A stretch of 64,000 bases of DNA from Shewanella sp. VB17 (GTDB lineage: Bacteria > Pseudomonadota > Gammaproteobacteria > Enterobacterales > Shewanellaceae), in assembly GCF_013248905.1 (NCBI RefSeq), contig NZ_JABRVS010000001.1, positions 4,402,001 through 4,466,000 on the forward strand. The letters are read 5' to 3'. Of the stretch, positions 9,875 through 18,767 are shown piece by piece (position 1 is the stretch's first letter; every line of letters begins with the position of its first letter). The position numbers and the translations under genes are program-made. Under the pieces are notes generated by a model, which saw only the letters and a program-made list of their open reading frames with translations, had not been told where the DNA came from and did not search any database.

Positions 9875-10708
9875 TCAATCTTGGTATTGCATCAAATTAA
9901 CAACACATTGATGCGCTTTACTATAACGGTCTAAAATAACACCATAACGAATCCTACTTTTTTCATAATAAATACGATTGGCTTCATTACGATCATTTTC
10001 AAAGCGATGGGTTGCTTCTAGTAATACAGGATAGTAATTCATTGACTCTTCAAAAAATGCATTTAATACCGCAGAGCTTCTAGAATAAAGCTTACTTAAT
10101 CCCCCTGCTTGCTTAGTTTCTACATCACAAGATGTTATATATGCTATGCCATCCCAACTATCTAGAACTTTGCCAGTATCGGCGTTAATAGAGAAGAACG
10201 GGCGACTAGGACCATCAATATCAAGAAAAAAACTAACTTGATAAGCTAGATAAGCAGATAGATCACTGTCAATATCAATAATAAGTTGATTATGTTTATT
10301 CTCAACCGCTACATTCATATCATCGGTGATACCTAGATGACGTAAAGCAATATCAAACGCATCATCTGGCAACAGAAAAGCATCAGTATCTGCTAAATCC
10401 TGCTCTATATTCTGATAATAATTCCCAGAAATACTGACAACATTACCTCCTGTTGCTTTTTTTGATACGATATTCGTCGCATAAACAGGAATGTTTTTAT
10501 AAAATTCTTGATGACGATTTATTTCCACATTATTGATATCAAGTTTAACTGTTGAAATGAAAGAATAATTTTCACCCAAACTCAATAAGGACTTAATACT
10601 CATTTCATCGCTGTATTCATACTGTGAATTATCAACCTCGACTCTCGTTGCAGCTGATACTGAACACACAAAACTTACATAGAACATAATAAAAAGTATT
10701 AATTTCAT
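9875..10708 (-). CDS. stand-alone FTP/PepSY propeptide-like exported protein
   Basis: 277 residues with a signal peptide (to VSAA). Residues about 40-100 match the fungalysin/thermolysin propeptide (FTP) signature (HQEFYKNIPVYATNIVSKK, then SISGNYYQNI). Residues about 110-190 match the following PepSY-type part (ALRHLGI, AYQVSFFLDIDGPSRPFF, NADTGKVLDSW). In M4 metalloproteases such as vibriolysin these precede an HExxH catalytic domain. Here the protein continues instead with about 85 unrelated residues holding two cysteines, and there is no HExxH. It could be an inhibitor or chaperone of a protease encoded elsewhere, or the remnant of one. The frame is intact, which argues against recent decay. 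Confidence 0.72.
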   Translation of the reverse strand: MKLILFIMFYVSFVCSVSAATRVEVDNSQYEYSDEMSIKSLLSLGENYSFISTVKLDINNVEINRHQEFYKNIPVYATNIVSKKATGGNVVSISGNYYQNIEQDLADTDAFLLPDDAFDIALRHLGITDDMNVAVENKHNQLIIDIDSDLSAYLAYQVSFFLDIDGPSRPFFSINADTGKVLDSWDGIAYITSCDVETKQAGGLSKLYSRSSAVLNAFFEESMNYYPVLLEATHRFENDRNEANRIYYEKSRIRYGVILDRYSKAHQCVVNLMQYQD

Positions 10709-11279
10709 ATTACTATTTTCACTCCAATAGTATAAAAGATATTAAAATATATTTCCTGAGAGATCACACAGAAAATACCATAAAAAGTGATCATAAAAAC
10801 TTCTAATACTTATATAACTTTACATTTTATCTTTGTTAGTCAATAACATAAAAAACCAACATGGTTGAATGATAAGCATACACCTGTATACTTGCTTATA
10901 GTTAATACTCATAAAATTCTAGCATTTATTAATGCCTAAAAAGTATTCGAAGATACTTTATCCAGCTAAAATCCTCTTCATATTATCTTTAGCACTCTGC
11001 TTTTATAATCGAGTGAAACATACCGTTCTGTATAAACGATGTCTATAACACTTTTGGGGGGTTTTCACCTTCATAGCTTAAATAACAAGCTTTTAAAACA
11101 TTTATGTATAAAAAGTGAAAATAAACTTAATGAACATGTCTATTATTTATTCTTAAACAAAAAAACTATAAGTATTCCTTGAATTATATTGGTCATCATT
11201 AATATATAATCACTGTCAATCATAGTTACATCCCATTAGTATGACTGTATTGACATTTTAATATTTTATTGAGTAATAC
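10709..11279. other. AT-rich intergenic region between divergent genes
   Basis: This must carry promoters for both the propeptide gene (-) and the NifQ gene (+). No ORF is supported. A CCGTTCTGTATAAA string near 11022 resembles one near 6928. Confidence 0.45.
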
Positions 11280-11870
11280 ATGGATCAAGCCGCAGCGATT
11301 ATTTTTTATCTTGAAGGATTAACAGAAGATCCATTTGATGAATATATAATAAAAAATCATCTATCATCAGAATTTATAACGATGCTAAGCTCGAAATGTT
11401 GGCATCAAACACTAGAGAACAAACAGGACACCTTACTCGATACATTGAGACACGTTAGTAGCTACTGGAAAAATAAAACACTGATGAATGCAATAGCTGA
11501 AATTCATCAATTTAGTCAGCTCATTGTGATTAATCCTAGGCCATTAGAATTTTATGAAGATCTGACTGAGCTACTAATACAATATGCTACTGAAAATGAT
11601 CAACAAGCTAAGTGGTGGGCCCATAAAATTATCATCGCTTGCTGTGGAAAAACACACCTATATAGTGATATGGGATTTAAAAATAGAAAAATGATCTCCG
11701 CTTTATTTAGACAACATTTTCCATTACTTGCCAATAAAAATATAGGCAATAAAATGCGTTGGAAAAAATTTATCTACCGACAATTTTGTTTAGCAGAGCA
11801 ACTACCTTTATGTCCTACAGCTTCTTGTAGTGAGTGTCCATCTAAACAAGAGTGTTACACCGAAAACTGA
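11280..11870 (+). CDS. nifQ: NifQ-family protein
   Basis: 196 residues, with the NifQ hallmarks in the C-terminal half: an MGFKNRKMISALFRQHFP segment, NKMRWKKFIYRQFC, and the C-x4-C-x2-C-x5-C motif at Cys178, 183, 186 and 192. NifQ supplies molybdenum, carried on an Fe-S cluster, to FeMo-cofactor synthesis of nitrogenase. No other nif gene or molybdenum gene occurs in this window, so the role here is open: nif genes may lie elsewhere, or this member may serve another Mo or Fe-S task. It is flanked by secreted-protein genes and by its own terminator. The family call is firm; the function is not. Confidence 0.85.
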   Translation: MDQAAAIIFYLEGLTEDPFDEYIIKNHLSSEFITMLSSKCWHQTLENKQDTLLDTLRHVSSYWKNKTLMNAIAEIHQFSQLIVINPRPLEFYEDLTELLIQYATENDQQAKWWAHKIIIACCGKTHLYSDMGFKNRKMISALFRQHFPLLANKNIGNKMRWKKFIYRQFCLAEQLPLCPTASCSECPSKQECYTEN

Positions 11871-11894
11871 CTTATGGTACAACTTAAATTTATC

Positions 11895-11929
11895 AATATT
11901 GATAGCTGAATAATTAAGCTATCAATATT
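11895..11929. terminator. bidirectional terminator between nifQ and exported unknown
   Basis: A 13-bp perfect stem (AATATTGATAGCT / AGCTATCAATATT) with a 9-base loop lies between two convergent genes. Confidence 0.65.
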
Positions 11930-12025
11930 ATACTCTATAATTATTCCTGTTATCGATTCAACGCTAACATAAAATAAATCCGCTAATTTACATTACATTA
12001 AATATCCATAATAACCAATATATCT

Positions 12026-13024
12026 TTATAAATTAGAAGAAGCTATATTTGTTTGTACGATTGCATCTAACTGGGCAGTCAGATCTAGCTTCCATTGATT
12101 TTCATATAAAATTAATGGTACGACCTCCACTCTCGTAATTTCAATCCGATTAACAACACTTGCTATTTTTACTAATGCATAACGTTTATCTTGATCATCA
12201 ATTTCTCCAAGATAATGAAAACTTTTCATTATTAATGTATTAGAACCAGAGGTGTTTTTTATAATATTTAAAAATCTATTCATAAAATCTTCAGGTGATA
12301 ATGTATTAATCACATCAAGAGGAACATCCATACCAAATGTCATCATTCTAAGCACAGAGAAACTTGATCCATTTTCAAACAACGCCATTATACTGTCTTT
12401 AAAATCCTCTAACGTATCAGGGTGAAAAAAAATGGCTGAGCCATTAAAACCTGTTGTTTGTAAGCTATTAAAGTAATCAGTCACAACCTGCTCAGTACTC
12501 GCTATTGGCTTAGATATATCGCCTGTTATCAGTAAAGATACATTCGCTATAGCCATAGTGTTATTGGTATAAGGAGTAAAATTTATCGATCTATCTGTGA
12601 GAATATGGCTATAAATCCATGATGATTCATCCAAACAATGAGTATTTATTTTCTGTAAATTTTCTCGACTACCAATAGCGGTATTCAATGTTTTATTACC
12701 TAATTGATCAGTTCGATATGTAAATATTTTAACACCTGATTTGTCTTGGTAATCTATATTATCGTTTATATTATGTTCAACTTTAATGCAAATTCTTTTT
12801 ATAGATGAAAAATAGTCTGGTATAGATACGGTTGTAAATGCATAAAAAGGAAGATAGCCATTAGATAAATTATTAATATCAAAAATAGGCTCTGAAAATA
12901 AATCAGGTTCTTGTATATTAATAGGAGTGTAAAAATTCAAAGAAGAGCTAACTTCAACAGTTTCTATCTCTGCAGTAGTTGTAAATGACAGCAATACCAA
13001 TATAAATGGTAATAATTTACGCAT
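12026..13024 (-). CDS. exported protein of unknown function
   Basis: 332 residues with a clear signal peptide (MRKLLPFILVLLSFTTTAE). No domain is recognised. The middle has a pair of cysteines (RICIKVEH and THCLDE) about 50 residues apart that could pair. The C-terminal part from about residue 175 (TDYFNSLQTTGFNGSAIFFHPD and a strand-rich end) has the flavour of an NTF2/SnoaL-like cone fold, but this is only an impression. A single AT-rich gene, convergent with nifQ. Confidence 0.6.
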   Translation of the reverse strand: MRKLLPFILVLLSFTTTAEIETVEVSSSLNFYTPINIQEPDLFSEPIFDINNLSNGYLPFYAFTTVSIPDYFSSIKRICIKVEHNINDNIDYQDKSGVKIFTYRTDQLGNKTLNTAIGSRENLQKINTHCLDESSWIYSHILTDRSINFTPYTNNTMAIANVSLLITGDISKPIASTEQVVTDYFNSLQTTGFNGSAIFFHPDTLEDFKDSIMALFENGSSFSVLRMMTFGMDVPLDVINTLSPEDFMNRFLNIIKNTSGSNTLIMKSFHYLGEIDDQDKRYALVKIASVVNRIEITRVEVVPLILYENQWKLDLTAQLDAIVQTNIASSNL

Positions 13025-13285
13025 GATTATCCTTAATTTATTTTTTAACTTTAAATAATTGTTTTAATTATATATTCTATAATACTCATTAGATTTACAA
13101 TCATGTGAATATTAAAAATAACACATCAACAATATCATACTTACAAAGTTAGAAACACAACCTAAAAGGATTACTCATAAAATACTACACTGAACGATTA
13201 CACCTACAAACTCAATAAAAAAATAATATATTGCAAAGGTAATCACATTAAAAATTAAACTTACTGATGACTTTTATAAAAATGC

Positions 13286-13307
13286 CGCTAATAATAAAAA
13301 ATTAGCG
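13286..13307 (-). terminator. terminator of small exported protein gene
   Basis: CGCTAAT / ATTAGCG 7-bp stem with an A-rich loop; on the minus strand it is followed by GCATTTTTATAAAAG. It lies about 70 bases after the stop at 13376. Confidence 0.6.
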
Positions 13308-13326
13308 ACATGACATGACATGACAT
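13307..13326. repeat. (GACAT)4 tandem repeat
   Basis: Four perfect pentamers abut the terminator stem, at the 3' side of the 13376-13771 gene. Confidence 0.8.
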
Positions 13327-13375
13327 GATATTTTGTTAGCAATTTAATCCAACAAAATCAATACTTGATCTAACA

Positions 13376-13771
13376 TCATACTCGTAATTGAAAATTATTT
13401 TCTGCACTATTACCACCAAGGATCGTTTTTTGACCATTAGATATACGACTTCCATTAGCGTTTTGAATCTTGAAAACTTCCCAATAAGAAGAACTACGAT
13501 CTCCAGGTTGAGCCACTTCACCTGATGGACATTGCGCATTTAAAGATTCATATTTCGCTTCTGAAATACTAAAGTAATTAAAATACTTTCTATTAGACAA
13601 TCGCTCTCTTCCCCATGAGCCTTCAACCGTAACGTAATTATCTGAACTGTCGATAAGCCAATTCCAATGACTACCATCAGGTGCAGCACAATAGACATAC
13701 GTTGTCTCTGCCTGAACTTTTGATACAGTAAAAAATGTGAATAATGCAACCAATAGCAATGTTAATTTCAT
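13376..13771 (-). CDS. small exported protein of unknown function
   Basis: 131 residues with a signal peptide (MKLTLLLVALFTFFTVSKVQAE) and two cysteines in the mature part (VYCAAPDGSHWNW and NAQCPSGEV) that could form a disulfide. It is rich in Ser, Asn and aromatic residues, and no domain is recognised. AT-rich, with a ribosome binding site (AAGGTT) upstream and its own terminator. It belongs to the run of exported proteins between 7 and 19 kb. Confidence 0.6.
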   Translation of the reverse strand: MKLTLLLVALFTFFTVSKVQAETTYVYCAAPDGSHWNWLIDSSDNYVTVEGSWGRERLSNRKYFNYFSISEAKYESLNAQCPSGEVAQPGDRSSSYWEVFKIQNANGSRISNGQKTILGGNSAENNFQLRV

Positions 13772-14041
13772 TTTAAAACCTTGTTAATTGTTAGTTGTTA
13801 AATGGTTTTTACATGATGAAAAATACCCTAAAGGTTGATCTATATCAATATAAAAACAAAATAAACACCATCAACAAATATTTAAAACACTAAAAAATAA
13901 CATTCACCAAGTGCTTTAGAAACTAAATAGACTCAAAATAAAACGCCAAAAGTTGCTCTCGATGTTAGAACAATGAACGATCCTAAAGTCTATTACAGCT
14001 CGGCATACCTAATTCAGCCTCCTAAAGCTGGTTTAAAAATA

Positions 14042-14767
14042 CTATCTAAGTACTTTACTCAAAAACTCTTGAGTTCTAGCCTCTTTGGGAACAGTAAACA
14101 GCGACTCTGGCTTGTCGCTTTCAACGATGACACCACCATCCATAAAAATCACTCTATCAGACACATCTTTTGCAAAACCCATTTCATGAGTCACTATCAC
14201 CATTGTCATCCCCTTATGAGCAAGTGACTTCATTACATCCAGTACATCCCCCACCATTTCAGGATCCAGTGCAGAGGTTGGCTCATCGAATAGCATCAGT
14301 TCAGGTTTCATGGCTAAAGCCCGAGCAATAGCAACTCGCTGTTTTTGTCCACCAGATAAACTCGCAGGATACGCGTTAACCTTCTCCTTTAATCCCACTT
14401 GCTCAAGTAACATTTCGGCTTCTACATCAGCTTGTTTAGAGGTCATCAAGCCAAGCTTTATGGGAGCAAGTGTAATGTTTTGTCTTACTGTTTTATGAGG
14501 AAAAAGATTAAAATTTTGAAATACCATCCCCACTTTTTGCCTTAATTTATCAACACATGCATTTGATGCTGTAATTGATTCGCCATCGATAAGAATGTCT
14601 CCTTTACTCGGTTGTTCAAGCAAATTAATACACCGTAAGAAAGTGCTCTTACCGCTACCAGATGGTCCTATTATGCTAACGACTTCTCCACGATTAATAT
14701 GCTCATCGATGCCTTTAAGCACTTGGTTATCACCAAAACTCTTATGCAAACCATTAATTCTAATCAC
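14042..14767 (-). CDS. polar amino acid ABC transporter, ATP-binding subunit
   Basis: 241 residues with every ABC motif: Walker A GPSGSGKST, Q-loop FQNFNLFPH, signature LSGGQKQR, Walker B LMLFDEPTSALDPE and the H-loop VTHEM. It is closest in character to GlnQ/ArtP/HisP, the cytoplasmic motor of amino acid uptake. Its start overlaps the permease stop by eight bases, consistent with translational coupling. Last gene of a three-gene operon (binding protein, permease, ATPase). The substrate (Gln, Arg, His or similar) cannot be told from this subunit. Confidence 0.92.
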   Translation of the reverse strand: MIRINGLHKSFGDNQVLKGIDEHINRGEVVSIIGPSGSGKSTFLRCINLLEQPSKGDILIDGESITASNACVDKLRQKVGMVFQNFNLFPHKTVRQNITLAPIKLGLMTSKQADVEAEMLLEQVGLKEKVNAYPASLSGGQKQRVAIARALAMKPELMLFDEPTSALDPEMVGDVLDVMKSLAHKGMTMVIVTHEMGFAKDVSDRVIFMDGGVIVESDKPESLFTVPKEARTQEFLSKVLR

Positions 14768-15440
14768 TTTTCTTTAACCTCATTTCAAATTTAGACAGCA
14801 AGAAAGTGAAGCTATATGTCAGTAACAGATAAATCAATGCACAGGTAAATAGCGGTACACTATCCTCGAAAGTACGGCTACGAATAATTTCACCCGCCCG
14901 CATCAAGTCAACACCACCAATAAAACCAATCACTGAAGTTTCCTTTAATAATACGATAAACTCATTACCTAAAGAAGGAAGGATATTTTTAATCGCTTGA
15001 GGCAAGATAACCTCTTTCATGGTTGCCCAATGAGGTAGACCTAACGAACGTGCAGCTTCCATCTGGCCTTTATCAACAGCTTGGATCCCCGCACGAATAA
15101 TTTCAGAGATATAAGCCCCGCTGTTGAGACCAAATGCAATAATTGCAGCGGTGATTTTATCAATATCGAAGGACGCTAGCACGATAAAGTAAAGGATCAC
15201 TAACTGTACAACAATTGGTGTACCACGTATAACGCTAACATAAAGATTAGCAGGCCAACGTAAATACCATTTCGATGACATCTTCATCAACGTACTAGTT
15301 ACACCTAATATAGCTCCCATGATCATGGCAAAAAAAGTGACAATGAGGGTAACCTTAAGGCCATTTAAAATAAGATATATACCGATTAAACCATCTTGGC
15401 CAATAGGGTTAAATAATGAAGTATAAATTGCATCAATCAT
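14760..15440 (-). CDS. polar amino acid ABC transporter, permease
   Basis: 226 residues with about five hydrophobic helices and the EAA-loop signature of the HisMQ/GlnP type (GQMEAARSLGLPHWATMKEV followed by ILPQAIKNILPSLGNEF). It forms the inner-membrane channel for its neighbours, probably as a homodimer because only one permease gene is present. It follows the binding-protein gene by seven bases and overlaps the ATPase gene. Confidence 0.92.
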   Translation of the reverse strand: MIDAIYTSLFNPIGQDGLIGIYLILNGLKVTLIVTFFAMIMGAILGVTSTLMKMSSKWYLRWPANLYVSVIRGTPIVVQLVILYFIVLASFDIDKITAAIIAFGLNSGAYISEIIRAGIQAVDKGQMEAARSLGLPHWATMKEVILPQAIKNILPSLGNEFIVLLKETSVIGFIGGVDLMRAGEIIRSRTFEDSVPLFTCALIYLLLTYSFTFLLSKFEMRLKKSD

Positions 15441-15447
15441 GGTTACT

Positions 15448-16185
15448 TCACTTCATATATTGGTTAACAAGCGCTTCATATTGGCCATTACTTTTCATCG
15501 TGCTCAAGGTATTATTAATGCTTTTTATTAATTCAACTTTTTCCTTAGCAACAGCAAATCCATAAAATTCGGGAGCAAAATCAAGTTTAATTAATTTAAG
15601 CTCAGGATTTTTATCCAAAAAACTTGCCGCAGGCTCACTGTCAAATAACACTAAATCAACCTTGCCATTTTTTAGTTCCATAATGGCCTCGAAACCAGTA
15701 TTAAAAGCAGTGACATCTTCACTGTAATTTTTCGCCATAATATCGCCAGTTGAACCAAGCTGCACTCCAATATGCTTACCGGTTAAATCATCAACATTAT
15801 GAATACTGTTGTTTTCCTTGCTCATCAAAACAACCTGTGTTGCTTCGTAATATGGGTCAGAAAAATTGACACTCGCCTGACGATCAGGCGTAATCGTCAT
15901 TCCAGATGCAATGACATCAATTTTGCCTGCATTAAGTGCTACTATCAGTGAATCAAACTTCATATTTTCTATTTTAAGCGTCTTACCAGCATCCTCAGCA
16001 ATCTGGCGAGCTAAATCAATATCGAAGCCATTAATTTCGTCGCCACTTACTCCACCTACGTATTCAAATGGAGGAAACGAAGCATTTGTACCAACGACAA
16101 GTACATCGCTAGGCTTACTACACCCAGCTAACATCAAAATACTGACTAAGCTTAATCCCCCTAAAAACAACACTGACTTCTTCAT
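15448..16185 (-). CDS. amino acid ABC transporter, substrate-binding lipoprotein
   Basis: 245 residues with a lipobox (LAGCSK), so it is membrane-tethered rather than free in the periplasm. The fold is SBP_bac_3: VVGTNASFPPFEY, GFDIDLARQIAEDAGK, DVIASGMTITPDRQ and NFSDPYYEATQV, with an Arg in TPDRQ placed to bind the substrate carboxylate. First gene of the operon. It resembles GlnH/ArtJ-type receptors; exact specificity is not visible. Confidence 0.9.
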   Translation of the reverse strand: MKKSVLFLGGLSLVSILMLAGCSKPSDVLVVGTNASFPPFEYVGGVSGDEINGFDIDLARQIAEDAGKTLKIENMKFDSLIVALNAGKIDVIASGMTITPDRQASVNFSDPYYEATQVVLMSKENNSIHNVDDLTGKHIGVQLGSTGDIMAKNYSEDVTAFNTGFEAIMELKNGKVDLVLFDSEPAASFLDKNPELKLIKLDFAPEFYGFAVAKEKVELIKSINNTLSTMKSNGQYEALVNQYMK

Positions 16186-17189
16186 TTTTCACACTCTCTT
16201 TAGCTAAAATATTTTATTGGCAAAGACTATAGGCTGATATAGCTCAAAGTCAATAATTATGCGAATTAAATGATTCTGAATGCAAGCAGAAAGTATGTTT
16301 CACGGTAATCATTAAACGAAAAAAAAGCTTTACTGACCTAACTCTACAGCGTTATCAAATCTATTGATTTTTAAAATTAAGCATAAAAAACAACATGCGA
16401 AATGTGAATAAATAGTTAAATCATAAGGTGATATACACCTACATCAGCATGCAGATATATGTCGTCATCAGATGTCATACTAAGCTGCTTTGATATGTAT
16501 TGAATTGAATCGAACCAATAAAACAATCTTGCAACCAAAGGTAACCATAAAACCAATATGACAACACTTAAAGGCGATAAGTTACACTTAGTTATACCCA
16601 ACTACATTTAACAATAAATATAGACCTTAACTGCCAAGCAACTGATTTAATGATGACTACTTAGTCCCCCAGAAAAATAATCGCTGATATATAGGACACA
16701 AGTATCTCACCTCTTTATGGAAAATCGAAACGGCATCAAGTTTCAATTACCATAAAAAGACCTGAGAATTAAACTGTTATATTTTAGGTGATGTTAATGT
16801 CGATAAGTTAAAGCAACATAATGAATATAGAAATATAACACCTTGATTATGTACTTATCAGTGATTAAAAACCTGGATCATATTTAATCACCTATTATAA
16901 GCAAACAATCGGTAATAACGAATTTAAAAAACTAAAATCAACATCGACTATATTGAATTTTTAGTAGAGCCATCTATTAAGATAGATCCTCTTCATCTTT
17001 TATTCAACATAATGACGCTTATCAAACTAAATACTGATTGCCTTAATAGTAACATTTAACTAACATGCCGCTCGTCAAAAGAAATTAAACATAACAGCAA
17101 CAAATTATAAACACAAAAGTAACTTAAAATAGCTTTAATTAGTTTTATATAATGCTGACATACACAAACATTAATATGGAAATAAGTAA
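16186..17189. other. 1-kb AT-rich intergenic region
   Basis: Lies between the divergent ABC operon and the transglutaminase gene and must hold both promoters. A 61-codon frame at 16416-16601 (-) has no convincing ribosome binding site and I reject it. No repeat or RNA was recognised. Confidence 0.45.
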
Positions 17190-18677
17190 TTGAGTAATAA
17201 ACAACACATTATCGGTGCATTAATAATAGCAAGCAGTCAACCTGTCGTCGCCGAAACAAGATCACAAGACATATATGATTTTATGCAAGCGTTTCATCAA
17301 AACCCTAAAGAGGTTATGGAGATACTGCCGACACATAGCCAACCATCTACATGGTTTACTGATGATGAGATAGCGTCAGGTCATTTCATTGAAATCAAAG
17401 ATAAGTATCGTCAAGAATTGATACAAAAAATGCCTAGAACAGGATTTTCGAGTATACAAAGTAATGATAATCCTAAGTATGTGATCGACAATCCAAATAC
17501 TTATCTAAATAATATATATGAAATAGATCAACAAATTCCTCGGCGACATCGTTTACCTGTTCAACCTTGGTCTGATTCATATTGGCCTATTTATTCTGGT
17601 GGATTAGCATATCGCTATGCAGACAGTGATTTAAGGCAAACATCACCACAGAATTGGCAAGAGTATGCTGATTTTTCAAAAATAACTAAACCAGTAGAAG
17701 ACTATGTAGGTTATGCAAAAAGAGATTTATCGCCTGCAGAAAAGTATGACTTACTGATGGGAGACAATCAATCTACCTTAGCAAATAAGAATTGGAATGT
17801 CGGCCAATCTTACTATGAAAGAAATGGCTCTGTAGAACGCTGGATGGGTTATTGTCACGGTTGGGCAGCGGCAGCATATACCTTATCAAGACCAAGTAAA
17901 ACAGTAACAGTAAAAGATGCAGCAGGAGAAAACTTGACATTTTATCCTGCAGATATAAAAGCACTTGGAACCTTGTTATGGTCAAGTGCATCATTTGACA
18001 TGGGCTTTATTGGCGGGCGATGCAATACTAAGAACCCACAAAAAGATGAGAATGGTAGAACACTTGATCAGAACTGTTTCGATAATAACCCCGGTAGCTG
18101 GCATATCACTATACTTAACCAAATTGGTTTAAATGAACGTAGTGTGATCATGGATGCAACCTATGATTATCAAGTTTGGAATCAACCTATTCTTAGCTAT
18201 AACGTAACCTATTTCAACCCTCAAACAGGCTATAATTACGCCAACTTAGATGATGCCATCATCGCTCGTGCTGATTATACTTCTGATAAGTTCGTTGATT
18301 ATCGCAGTCCATCATACAACCAAATCGTTGGTGTTAAGATGAACGTACAGTATATTGTTGAGACGAATCCTACACACAGAAATAATGATTCGTCACGATA
18401 TGATTCTATTTCCCAAGTTAGTTACCATTACGATTTAGAACTTGATCGAAATGGAAAGATTATTGGCGGTGAGTGGTATGGTAACAAGCACCCAGACTTT
18501 TTATGGGCTGCTAAAAAAGGTACTAAAGCTCGTTCACGCTACAATGGAACTGGTGTATGGGCTGAAGGTCAAAGCGTACCAGCATCTTGGCATTCACCTG
18601 CAGTCCAAGCGTCAAGATACAACCAACCACTATCTTCAGTCGTTGAAGAACTCTTTAGACGTTCATCTGGTAAGTAA
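17190..18677 (+). CDS. exported transglutaminase of the Phytophthora elicitor (GP42) type
   Basis: 495 residues from a TTG start, with GGAAATAAG just upstream and the paralogue at 62507-63988 also starting with TTG. A signal peptide ends near VVAE. The catalytic core has Cys222 in MGYCHGWAAA, His305 in NNPGSWHI and Asp322 in VIMDATYD, matching a Cys-His-Asp triad order. Directly after comes YQVWNQPILSY at residues 327-337, which matches the start of the Pep-13 surface loop (VWNQP) of oomycete GP42. Homologues in marine Vibrio are described. Four cysteines in the core could form disulfides. Expected role is protein cross-linking or deamidation outside the cell. It is monocistronic, with a strong hairpin behind it. 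Confidence 0.85.
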   Translation: MSNKQHIIGALIIASSQPVVAETRSQDIYDFMQAFHQNPKEVMEILPTHSQPSTWFTDDEIASGHFIEIKDKYRQELIQKMPRTGFSSIQSNDNPKYVIDNPNTYLNNIYEIDQQIPRRHRLPVQPWSDSYWPIYSGGLAYRYADSDLRQTSPQNWQEYADFSKITKPVEDYVGYAKRDLSPAEKYDLLMGDNQSTLANKNWNVGQSYYERNGSVERWMGYCHGWAAAAYTLSRPSKTVTVKDAAGENLTFYPADIKALGTLLWSSASFDMGFIGGRCNTKNPQKDENGRTLDQNCFDNNPGSWHITILNQIGLNERSVIMDATYDYQVWNQPILSYNVTYFNPQTGYNYANLDDAIIARADYTSDKFVDYRSPSYNQIVGVKMNVQYIVETNPTHRNNDSSRYDSISQVSYHYDLELDRNGKIIGGEWYGNKHPDFLWAAKKGTKARSRYNGTGVWAEGQSVPASWHSPAVQASRYNQPLSSVVEELFRRSSGK

Positions 18678-18695
18678 TTTATTCTAAGTTAACCT

Positions 18696-18730
18696 ATAAT
18701 ATGTTCTAGCCATTGGCTAGAACATATTAT
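18696..18730. terminator. strong hairpin between transglutaminase and lgt
   Basis: A perfect 16-bp stem (ATAATATGTTCTAGCC / GGCTAGAACATATTAT) with loop ATT sits between two convergent genes and can serve both. Confidence 0.75.
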
Positions 18731-18767
18731 TATGCGACTAAACACCGATTAGTGCACAAGATAAACA

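Larger units (their letters stand above)
13025..13375. other. intergenic region with pentanucleotide repeat
   Basis: Contains the terminator at 13286-13307 and four perfect GACAT units at 13307-13326. No gene is seen. Confidence 0.5.

Noticed and set aside
13307..13326. (GACAT)4 as a CRISPR-like or phase-variation repeat
   Set aside because: Only four units without spacers, outside any coding region or obvious promoter.
16200..16300. ARG-box-like sequence upstream of the amino acid ABC operon
   Set aside because: The palindrome is too degenerate to distinguish from AT-rich background.
16416..16601. 61-codon open frame on the minus strand
   Set aside because: No ribosome site and no protein-like pattern; lies in an AT-rich control region.
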